From Microbulbifer variabilis ATCC 700307 (lineage in GTDB: Bacteria > Pseudomonadota > Gammaproteobacteria > Pseudomonadales > Cellvibrionaceae): a stretch of DNA of 64,000 bases. The notes beneath the pieces are model-generated. The model ran no database searches. It had not been told where the DNA came from and saw nothing but the letters and a program-made list of their open reading frames with translations. Position numbers and translations under genes: made by a program. The stretch is taken from the NCBI RefSeq assembly GCF_000380565.1, contig NZ_AQYJ01000024.1, forward strand, positions 124,001 to 188,000, in the 5' to 3' direction. Below, piece after piece: positions 56,641 to 64,000 of the stretch. Every line of letters starts with the position of its first letter. Positions within the stretch are counted from its first letter, which is position 1.

Positions 56641-57675
56641 ATGAAAATTAAAATTGCAATCAATGGTTACGGCCGTATCGGCCGCAACGTCACCCGAGCC
56701 ATCTACGAGTCCGATTATAGTGATCGTATTCAACTGGTTGCGATTAACGACCTCGCCCCGGTGGCATCCAATGCGCACCTGACCCGATTTGATACCATCC
56801 ACGGCCGCTTTGGCACGGATGTGAAAGTAGATGGTGATGCACTGGTAGTTGGTGGTGATCGAGTGCAGGTGTGCCAGGAGCGAGATCCGGCCAAGTTGCC
56901 TTGGAAAAAACTCGGAGTGGATTTGGTGCTGGAGTGTACTGGCCGCTTCACCGATAAAGCCTCCGCTTCTGCACACCTCGAAGCAGGCGCCTCTGCGGTG
57001 CTCATCTCTGCGCCGTCAAAGGATGCTGACCTCACTGTTGTTTACGGAGTTAATGACGCCAACCTGACCGCAGATCACCGCGTGGTTTCCAATGCATCCT
57101 GTACTACTAACTGTCTGGCGCCAGTGGCCCAGGCGTTGCACCGCGAGCTCGGTATAGAGCGCGGCGTAATGACTACGGTACACGCCTATACCAATGACCA
57201 GAACACCCAGGATGCTGTCCACGCTGATATTTATCGGGCGAGGGCTGCAGCTGACAATATGATTCCTACCAAGACCGGTGCAGCCGCCGCTGTTGGCCTG
57301 GTGCTACCTGAATTGAAAGGGCGCCTGGACGGTATGGCTGTAAGGGTTCCGGTAAGCAATGTTTCCCTGGTGGACTGCCAGTTTATTGCCGGTCGCGACA
57401 CTACGGTCGAGGAGATCAATCGTATTATGCAGCAGGCAGCGGAAGCCAGTAATGGCGTCTTGACTTACTGTGACCAGCCACTGGTATCGGTAGACTTTAA
57501 TCACACCAGTGCTTCCAGCCACTTCGATGCCAATCACACTCGTGTAAATGGCAATTTGGTGAAAGTGATGGCCTGGTATGACAACGAGTGGGGCTTCTCC
57601 CATCGTATGCTGGATACCAGTTTGGCCATGGCTGCGGCACTGCAATTGGACTTGCCTGTGGCCGAGTCGGCCTGA
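56641..57675 (+). CDS. gapA: Glyceraldehyde-3-phosphate dehydrogenase, type I
   Basis: A 344-residue GAPDH. N-terminal NAD motif [16 protein letters not shown], catalytic Cys in [13 protein letters not shown], and [13 protein letters not shown] at the C-terminus. The 187-bp gap from eda suggests its own promoter. With pykA it uses the triose phosphate formed by Eda. Confidence 0.96.
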   Translation: MKIKIAINGYGRIGRNVTRAIYESDYSDRIQLVAINDLAPVASNAHLTRFDTIHGRFGTDVKVDGDALVVGGDRVQVCQERDPAKLPWKKLGVDLVLECTGRFTDKASASAHLEAGASAVLISAPSKDADLTVVYGVNDANLTADHRVVSNASCTTNCLAPVAQALHRELGIERGVMTTVHAYTNDQNTQDAVHADIYRARAAADNMIPTKTGAAAAVGLVLPELKGRLDGMAVRVPVSNVSLVDCQFIAGRDTTVEEINRIMQQAAEASNGVLTYCDQPLVSVDFNHTSASSHFDANHTRVNGNLVKVMAWYDNEWGFSHRMLDTSLAMAAALQLDLPVAESA

Positions 57676-57828
57676 TTCGATTGAGCGGAACGCCGGCTTA
57701 GTGCCGGAATATAGGTGCGGGATAACCCATAAATTCGTCTTGTACTTTAAGGGCTGGTAAAAACCATCAGGGAATAAGGTTGGCCAGTCCAAAGAACTTT
57801 TTTCAAACTGAATAGCTGACGGGACCAT

Positions 57829-59265
57829 ATGATTCGCCATACAAAAATTGTCGCCACCCTGGGACCCGGCACAGACAAACCCCACGTAATCGAGGAGATG
57901 ATTCGTGCCGGGGTAAATATTGTGCGCCTGAATTTTTCCCACGGCTCCGCCGAAGACCACCGCCGCAGGGTGGAAGAGGTGCGCGAAGCCGCAACAGCAC
58001 AGGGTAAAACTGTGGCTGTGCTGGGGGATTTGCAGGGACCCAAAATACGCATAGCGCGCTTTGCCAACGGTAGCGTTGACCTGGAAAATAATGACGAATT
58101 TACTTTGGATCTCGACTGTCCCCCCGAAGGTGGTGATGAGCACCGTGTTGGGGTTGATTATCCTAGCCTGATTAGTGATTGTGAGTCTGGCAATATCCTA
58201 CTTCTGGACGATGGCAAGATCCGCCTTGAAGTAACTGGTACCACACCGAGTAAGCTTTATTGTCGGGTATTGCAAGGTGGCAAGTTATCTAACAACAAAG
58301 GCATCAATCTTCTTGGGGGTGGCCTTTCCGCACCGGCTTTGACAGAGAAAGATTACCGGGATATTGAGCTGGCCGCTGAGTTAGCGGTAGATTTTCTCGC
58401 GGTGAGTTTCCCTCGCTGTGCGGAAGATCTGGAAACTGCTCGCAAGGCTATGCAGGCAGCTGGCAGCCAGGCAGCGATAGTGGCCAAGGTGGAGCGCGCT
58501 GAGGCAGTTGCTGACAATGCGGAGATGGATGCATTGATTCTTGCATCCGATGCCATCATGGTCGCTCGAGGTGACCTCGGGGTTGAGATTGGCGATCCGG
58601 CCCTGGTGGGTGTACAAAAGAAATTGATCAATCGCGCTAATGCGCTCAATCGTGGCGTGATTACTGCGACTCAAATGATGGAGTCCATGATCACCAGCCC
58701 GACACCCACCCGCGCAGAAGTGATGGATGTTGCCAATGCAGTGTTGGATGGTACAGATGCTGTGATGCTCTCTGCTGAGACCGCTGCGGGTGATTACCCG
58801 GTGGCGGCAGTGGAATCCATGAGTGAGGTGATTGTGGGTGCTGAACAGTATCTTGGCAGTGTCCCATACACCCCTGAGGAGCATGGTGCCTCCGACCGTA
58901 TTGACACGGTCATTGCCCAGGCTGCGATTGATGTCGCCTCTCGAGTGGAGAACCTCTGTGCCGTGGCTGCCCTGACAGAATCAGGGCGTACACCACGGAT
59001 GATGTCACGGGCCAATACTCGCCTACCTATTTATGCAATGACACGACACCCGAATGTTGCGCGCCAATTGGTATTGTTACGTGGTGTTGAGCCCATCAGC
59101 TTTGATCCGGCGGCAGTTCCACTGGGGCATCTTACCGAGTCCATTATTGAAGTGCTCAGTTCGCGTATTGACCTACAGAAAGGGCAGAGAGTCTTGATCA
59201 CCCAAGGTGAACGCTTGAATGTAGGTGGACACACCAGCTCCATGCGTATTAAAGAGATCGAGTAA
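57829..59265 (+). CDS. pykA: Pyruvate kinase
   Basis: A 478-residue kinase making pyruvate and ATP from phosphoenolpyruvate. KIVATLGPGTDKPHVIEEM and VRLNFSHGS open the barrel; AIVAKVERAEAV holds the active-site Lys and IMVARGDLGVEIG the Mg-binding region. The C-terminal allosteric domain is complete. Downstream of gapA by 153 bp. Confidence 0.96.
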   Translation: MIRHTKIVATLGPGTDKPHVIEEMIRAGVNIVRLNFSHGSAEDHRRRVEEVREAATAQGKTVAVLGDLQGPKIRIARFANGSVDLENNDEFTLDLDCPPEGGDEHRVGVDYPSLISDCESGNILLLDDGKIRLEVTGTTPSKLYCRVLQGGKLSNNKGINLLGGGLSAPALTEKDYRDIELAAELAVDFLAVSFPRCAEDLETARKAMQAAGSQAAIVAKVERAEAVADNAEMDALILASDAIMVARGDLGVEIGDPALVGVQKKLINRANALNRGVITATQMMESMITSPTPTRAEVMDVANAVLDGTDAVMLSAETAAGDYPVAAVESMSEVIVGAEQYLGSVPYTPEEHGASDRIDTVIAQAAIDVASRVENLCAVAALTESGRTPRMMSRANTRLPIYAMTRHPNVARQLVLLRGVEPISFDPAAVPLGHLTESIIEVLSSRIDLQKGQRVLITQGERLNVGGHTSSMRIKEIE

Positions 59266-59283
59266 CCAATTATTCGGTGTAAG

Positions 59284-59320
59284 CCATCACCTGCCCTGAA
59301 CCCAAGAGGGCTGGTGATGG
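59284..59320 (+). terminator. Hairpin after pykA
   Basis: Arms CCATCACC (59284-59291) and GGTGATGG (59313-59320) with an inner CCCT/AGGG pairing, 18 bp after the stop. No T-run follows directly, so its terminator role is uncertain. Confidence 0.45.
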
Positions 59321-60014
59321 TGCAGCAGTTGTTGATGTAATTTAATGGCTGTGACCTCAAAAAATTTTCCTGCGCTTTTTTATTCTTTTCTTATATTTTG
59401 GTTGTTATTTGCGCAAAAATATAAGACTACAGTTCCATATTGTTTCCTTATTTATTGATTTTTTGCTGTTCTAGGCAAATAAATATGTTTATTGCCTATT
59501 AAAAAACCACAGCATTTTCAGGGCTACTTATCTTGTGTATGGGTAATTCTGCGGCAGGGCTTTGCTGCTGAATTATATTTTCCAATAGAGCTCTTTCTGT
59601 AAATTATCTACGGTTGTTAACTCCGAAATAAAACAATTAAACTATTTTATTTGATTATTTCTTTTTTCCCTGGGTGTCAAACTGACTCCTTGGTTTGTCT
59701 TATTCGTGTAATAACACTTATCTATCCCAACCAGCCTATTTGCGGTAACCTGCTTCAACAGGTCGCAATTTCAGGTATCTCCTGCCAGTAGCTTTGGCCT
59801 CACCTCATCCTAGTGCCGGTGAATTAGAACTATTGGCGAGTAGAATTTCCATAAGCCAGAAAGGCGGTGATTTTCACTATTTAAGATTTCACAAATTGCG
59901 ATTACCCTAATTCAATATGTTTTCTAGAGGTATTCAACCGTGCGGAAAACAGGGTTTTTGATTGCAAATTGAGCAAGTCAAAGGTGAATCCGGCTCTTTG
60001 AGTTGGTATTCCCA
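59321..60014. other. AT-rich gap before the Rhs gene
   Basis: About 700 bp, clearly richer in A+T than the flanking genes, with many T-runs and no convincing gene. An imperfect inverted repeat joins TAATTC (59544-59549) to GAATTA (59570-59575). The abrupt change in composition fits the edge of an accessory region. Confidence 0.5.
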
Positions 60015-60122
60015 ATGCCGAGACCAAAAATAAATCAAGACGATTTATTGGGTCAGGAAATGATAACTAGAGGCTGGCGCACAGCGGGCTTACGGCGTTT
60101 GAAGGATTATCCATGCAGCTAA
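60015..60122 (+). CDS. Possible 35-residue leader ORF overlapping the Rhs start
   Basis: ATG at 60015 opens a 35-codon frame (MPRPKINQDDLLGQEM...) ending with TAA at 60120-60122, 10 bp inside the Rhs gene. It is basic and has no known match. There is no clear ribosome site before it. It may be chance, or may couple translation to the large gene. Confidence 0.2.
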   Translation: MPRPKINQDDLLGQEMITRGWRTAGLRRLKDYPCS

Positions 60123-63100
60123 GTGTCGAGAACAGGCAAGGCGTTCGTTATATGGTCAGAGTTGGTTGGGCATACCAGATGGGTATTCCCCTGAAGGTCA
60201 ATGCCAGCCAGCTGTTGTCCATGTTTGATGATGCTGTAATCCAGGAGATTCACGAACACTTCTTTGGCATGAATGGTATCTCCTGTAATGCGCTGAGTGT
60301 CAGTATTCAATCAAGCCAGGCGGGCACTGTCTTCTTAGGGCCACTGAGTGAAGCGCCCGGCCATCTTTCCAGTCGAGAACAGGAAATTTACCTGGCCCTG
60401 ATCCAAAATCGCCTGATTATTGAAGAAGCCCCGTTTGCAGCCACGGCGCTTGCTGATAAGCAGTCAGAGTTGATTGCCAAGATTCGCATGGGGCTGCAGC
60501 AGATTATTGCCCAAGAACGAGCTGAGGCAGCGCTGATCCAACAGCGTCACGAGCAGCGTTCCACCTTAGAGAAAGTGGGTGCCTATATTGATCGCGGTGC
60601 TACCGGCTTAGGCAATGCCGCTTGGGGCCTGGCGGTTTGGGGCAAGGACGTGATGGAAGTAGCTGCGCTAGTTAATCCCATGCGCCAGGCCAGGGAACTC
60701 AGCACGGCAACAGCAAACTACCTTTTGTACGATAAGAGCTTCGAGGAATCCGGCAAAGAGTACCTCTCTGCAGTGCATCGGGAAGCCGTTGATGTGCTTG
60801 GCTTTGATCCATCCAAGATCACCAAGCAGCAGCTGGAGCTGGCCCTCGAAGTGGCCCAGGTGATTTATGACGAGCCGGCACTACGCGATACGATTTTCCG
60901 TTTTGCTCAGGATTATGTAAAAGCCCAGCACAGCCTCGAAATCACCGAGATGGCCGGTGGTGGTGCATTCGAGATTATTCTTACTATCGTCTTGGCTGCA
61001 GTCACAGGTGGTGCCGGTGCTGTGGCATCCCTGGTTAAAAATGCCCGTCTGCTGAAGGCTTTCCGCGGTATTGGTGATTTGATGCTCGACTTCGCCAAGC
61101 TGAAAAAGCAACGTAATCTGCTTTCCAAAAAGCGAGGTGGTAATGCCAAGGGTAATGGAGCCAGCTTTTCCGACCTGAGCTCTTCCGATGCAGCCGCCCC
61201 ATCCAATTCGAATGGCCCCTCTTCGAGCAGTTCGAGCTCCAGTGGCAGCTCCAGCAGCTCTGGTGCCAATAACAGTAACCAAAGCGGAAATAGCTCTGGT
61301 AATAACAGCAATAATTCTCAGGCTAGCGATAGCAGTAAGACCAGCCAATCCAGCGAAGCGGATAAAACCAATAGCCAAACCGGGAAAAACCATAACGGAG
61401 ATAGCTCCCAATGTAATGGCAAGGCTTGCGAAGGCGGCGAACCTATTAACTTAAAAACGGGTGAAGAACGCCTTACTTTGGTCGATGCCGTACTGGATGG
61501 TCCACTGCCACTCACCGTGGCGCGCACCTACCGCAGCAGTAATTCCAAAGACTTCGGCCTGGGCCACGGCTGGACCCACACCCTGGGTGAAAAGCTGGTG
61601 TGGCGCCCGGGTAAAGCAGTGCAGTTCCACGATGCCGAAGGCAGGGTGATCAGTCTGCCTGCTCCAGGAGACAGCGGCCGCAGTCACAACGTAGTGGAGC
61701 AGTTAAGCCTCACCCGCATTAATGACGATCACTGGATAGTGACTCCTTACGGTGCTCCCAAAGGTGTACAAAAACACTTTAAAGCCACCGGAGATAAAGG
61801 CTCCCTCAAGCTTGCAGAAATCCGCGATGGCTACGGCAATTATTACCTGTTCCACTATGTCGACGAACGTCTGATCTGTATCGAAAGCAGCATCGGTGAA
61901 GCCCTGCATATCAGCCCGCCGCCAGGGCAGCCAAACAGCCAGCGTATTGGTGAGCTGAAAAAAGAAACCCGCGACGGCCGTATTAAAGTACTCGCAAATT
62001 ATGAGTACAGTGGTGAAGGGGACCTGATCAAAGCCATCGACGCCGACGGACACAGCGAGCAGTACCAGTACCATCAGCACGTCATTAAGCAGCGCACCCT
62101 AAAAACCGGCTACCGCTTTCACTTTGAATGGGATGCCGAAGGCCCCTCCGCCCGCTGTGTGCGCCAGTGGGGCGATCCTATCGATGGGCAGGATACTTAC
62201 AATTACCAGTTTGCCTGGGATGATGATGGCAAGGGCGTTACCGTTACCGACACCCGCGGCGGTAAAGAGCGCTACCGCTTTAATGACCGTGCCCTACCAA
62301 TCTATCACCGCGACCCGGAAGGTGCAGAGACTCTCTATAGCTACAACGACCTGGGTCAGGTCACCCGGGTACAGCTGCCCAGCGACGATGGCAGCCTGCG
62401 CGAAGAAATTTACCAGTACGATAATCAGGGTCGCCTGATACAAAAGACCGATGCCGCCGGCAACAACCACCGTATCGAATACAACGGTGAAGGCCTGCCC
62501 GCAAAAGTTACCGACCCCGCCGGTAATAGCTGGCAACGGGAATACAACGAAAATGGCCAGATCGTTGCCAGCAAAGACCCCCTCGGCAACAGCACCCAAT
62601 ACGGCTATAACCCTGTTGGCTTAATCGGCAGCGTTACCGACCCTCTCGGCAATACCACCCGCTACCTTTGGAACCCCGAAGGCAATCTTGCCGCGATCAA
62701 AGATCCCATGGGCCGCGCCCAGCACTACCGCTACGACGGTGCTCGTCGCCTGGCTGAAGTGCAGCATGCTCCGGGCCAGATAACCCGCTATGAATACGAT
62801 GCCCAGGACCGTATCCATGCGGTGACCACCCCAGACGGTGCCCGGACTCAATACAGCTATAACCCCCAAGGATTGCTTGCCGAAGTCATTGACTCTGAAG
62901 GCCGCAGTACCTGCTACGCTTACGACGGCCTCAGCCAGGTAAAGACCCGTACCAACCCGGACGGCAGCCGCCTGGAATATCACTATGATGGCGAACGCAA
63001 CTTAATTGGCCTAGCCAATGAAAATGGCGAGCGCTACCAACTTAAATACGACCTCAATGAACGCCTGATTGAAGAAGTTGGCTTCGATGGCCGCGTTACC

Positions 63101-64000
63101 CGCTATGCCTATAACCGCGCCGGCCATCTGGTAAGCTCCAGAGCCGTAACCGACACAGACAGCGGCAAAGGCATCGACACCATCTTTGAGCGCGACCCCT
63201 TCGGCCGCCTATTGGAAGAAACCACCCCGGACGGAATTACCAACTTCCGCTACAATCGCAGCGGACAACTTATCGAAGCAGAAAATACCCACCGCAAACT
63301 GCGCTGGGAATACGATGCCAATGGCCGCGTTACCACCGACTGGCAGGGCAAAGATAAACTGAGCCACCAGTACGATGCCGCCGGCAACCGTATCGCCACC
63401 ACACTACCCGATGGCGAGGTACTTAACTTTGCTTTTAACCCCGCCGGTCAATTCCAAAGCCTGCACCGCCGCCCCTTAGGCCGCGATACCGATCAGCTGA
63501 TTACCAGTATCAGTCACGACGAACAGGGCAGGGAAAGCCAGCGCCAACACGGCAACGGACTGGAAAGCCAAAGAGACTACGATCCACAAGGCCGCCTGCA
63601 CAAGCTGCGCCTGGGCAAAACCGGCAATGCAAACCAGAGCCCGGTGTCCGATCCCACCCAGGACACAAGCTCAATTCTGGAGCGCAGTTACCAGTACAAC
63701 AAAGCCGGCCAGATCGCCAAGATCGAAGACAGCCTGCGCGGAACCCGCAGCTACCACTACGACGCCTTGGATCGCCTGACTCAGGTAGACGGCCCCAACC
63801 CTGAATATTTTGTGCACGACCCCGCACACAATATTCTCGCGGCCGGCAACTCAAAAGACGAAGCCAAACAGCAGGCCAGTGCCACCCAGGTCAAAGGCAA
63901 CCGTTTAGCCTTCCGCGGTGATACCCACTACCGCTACGATATCCACGGCAACCGCATTGCCGAACTACGCGGTAAAGGGCAAAAACTGCAAACCCGCTAC
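60113..64000 (+). CDS. Rhs/YD-repeat protein, 5' part (1296 codons, continues past window)
   Basis: Open from ATG at 60113 (AAGGA 6 nt upstream) to the last base, with no stop. Residues 1-340 are a mainly helical N-terminal region with a hydrophobic stretch (AFEIILTIVLAAVTGGAGAV, about 287-306). Residues about 344-436 form a Ser/Asn-rich low-complexity linker. From about 440 (GGEPINLKTGEERLT) begins the Rhs shell, with many YD repeats such as YDNQGRLIQKTDAAGN and YNPQGLLAEVIDSEGR. Rhs proteins encase a C-terminal toxin, often delivered by type VI secretion; the toxin end, any immunity gene and delivery genes lie beyond the window. No PAAR domain is visible. The encoding strand is GC-richer than the gap before it. 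Confidence 0.9.
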   Translation, partial: MQLSVENRQGVRYMVRVGWAYQMGIPLKVNASQLLSMFDDAVIQEIHEHFFGMNGISCNALSVSIQSSQAGTVFLGPLSEAPGHLSSREQEIYLALIQNRLIIEEAPFAATALADKQSELIAKIRMGLQQIIAQERAEAALIQQRHEQRSTLEKVGAYIDRGATGLGNAAWGLAVWGKDVMEVAALVNPMRQARELSTATANYLLYDKSFEESGKEYLSAVHREAVDVLGFDPSKITKQQLELALEVAQVIYDEPALRDTIFRFAQDYVKAQHSLEITEMAGGGAFEIILTIVLAAVTGGAGAVASLVKNARLLKAFRGIGDLMLDFAKLKKQRNLLSKKRGGNAKGNGASFSDLSSSDAAAPSNSNGPSSSSSSSSGSSSSSGANNSNQSGNSSGNNSNNSQASDSSKTSQSSEADKTNSQTGKNHNGDSSQCNGKACEGGEPINLKTGEERLTLVDAVLDGPLPLTVARTYRSSNSKDFGLGHGWTHTLGEKLVWRPGKAVQFHDAEGRVISLPAPGDSGRSHNVVEQLSLTRINDDHWIVTPYGAPKGVQKHFKATGDKGSLKLAEIRDGYGNYYLFHYVDERLICIESSIGEALHISPPPGQPNSQRIGELKKETRDGRIKVLANYEYSGEGDLIKAIDADGHSEQYQYHQHVIKQRTLKTGYRFHFEWDAEGPSARCVRQWGDPIDGQDTYNYQFAWDDDGKGVTVTDTRGGKERYRFNDRALPIYHRDPEGAETLYSYNDLGQVTRVQLPSDDGSLREEIYQYDNQGRLIQKTDAAGNNHRIEYNGEGLPAKVTDPAGNSWQREYNENGQIVASKDPLGNSTQYGYNPVGLIGSVTDPLGNTTRYLWNPEGNLAAIKDPMGRAQHYRYDGARRLAEVQHAPGQITRYEYDAQDRIHAVTTPDGARTQYSYNPQGLLAEVIDSEGRSTCYAYDGLSQVKTRTNPDGSRLEYHYDGERNLIGLANENGERYQLKYDLNERLIEEVGFDGRVTRYAYNRAGHLVSSRAVTDTDSGKGIDTIFERDPFGRLLEETTPDGITNFRYNRSGQLIEAENTHRKLRWEYDANGRVTTDWQGKDKLSHQYDAAGNRIATTLPDGEVLNFAFNPAGQFQSLHRRPLGRDTDQLITSISHDEQGRESQRQHGNGLESQRDYDPQGRLHKLRLGKTGNANQSPVSDPTQDTSSILERSYQYNKAGQIAKIEDSLRGTRSYHYDALDRLTQVDGPNPEYFVHDPAHNILAAGNSKDEAKQQASATQVKGNRLAFRGDTHYRYDIHGNRIAELRGKGQKLQTRY

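Noticed and set aside
60881-61411. A 176-codon minus-strand frame, and an overlapping 132-codon Leu/Glu-rich one
   Set aside because: Both mirror the Ser/Asn-rich and hydrophobic parts of the Rhs gene; low-complexity composition creates them.

Overview
The window reads as chromosomal DNA of a marine-type gammaproteobacterium. Housekeeping blocks have the standard gammaproteobacterial order: holA-lptE-leuS, and miaB with phoH(ybeZ)-ybeY-corC(ybeX)-lnt. The accessory genes (aerobactin, curli, TonB receptor, GlcNAc use, ornithine-lipid type acyltransferase, Rhs) would fit a Cellvibrionales member such as Microbulbifer. That genus-level guess is an inference from gene content, not from an alignment.

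Layout. 1-4.8 kb: aerobactin operon iucA(partial)-iucB-iucC-iucD. 4.9-9.1 kb: a DNase I-fold-like protein, an orphan protein, outer membrane phospholipase A and a Nudix hydrolase. 9.3-12.1 kb: PLP amino acid decarboxylase plus an SDR. 12.1-21.7 kb: a phosphonate catabolism locus. It holds a secreted alkaline-phosphatase-superfamily phosphodiesterase with hemopexin repeats, then an operon on the minus strand of DUF5690 transporter, FAD oxidoreductase, PhnZ-like HD oxygenase, PhnX and a GntR/UTRA regulator, with a divergent TonB-dependent receptor. 21.7-23.4 kb: AidB-like acyl-CoA dehydrogenase. 24.1-28.6 kb: a curli operon csgDEFG-csgB-csgA with a very large CsgA. 28.7-42.2 kb: housekeeping genes. 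42.5-45.0 kb: an LpxH-type phosphoesterase overlapping a two-domain OlsF-like acyltransferase. 45.0-47.3 kb: aminotransferase and lipoprotein. 47.6-50.9 kb: GlcNAc-6-P use (nagB-II, nagA, LacI regulator). 51.7-59.3 kb: Entner-Doudoroff and lower glycolysis genes edd-zwf-pgl-eda-gapA-pykA. 60.1 kb to the end: the first 1296 codons of an Rhs/YD-repeat protein, still open at the window edge.

The most interesting part is the phosphonate locus. A near-identical palindrome built on TGGTCTAGACCA occurs three times: before the secreted phosphodiesterase (13925-13938), before the DUF5690 operon (18830-18841) and before the TonB receptor (18986-19001). The GntR/UTRA protein encoded at the end of the operon is the obvious candidate binder. 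This ties extracellular hydrolysis, outer membrane import, inner membrane transport and cytoplasmic C-P cleavage into one predicted regulon. PhnX would cleave phosphonoacetaldehyde, but no PhnW transaminase is present, so the FAD oxidoreductase probably supplies the aldehyde.

Other signals are two HexR-like 15-bp boxes upstream of edd, a curli locus reading in one direction without csgC, and a long AT-rich gap in front of the Rhs gene. I saw no tRNA, rRNA, CRISPR array or insertion sequence. All function calls come from reading motifs by eye; no database search was run.
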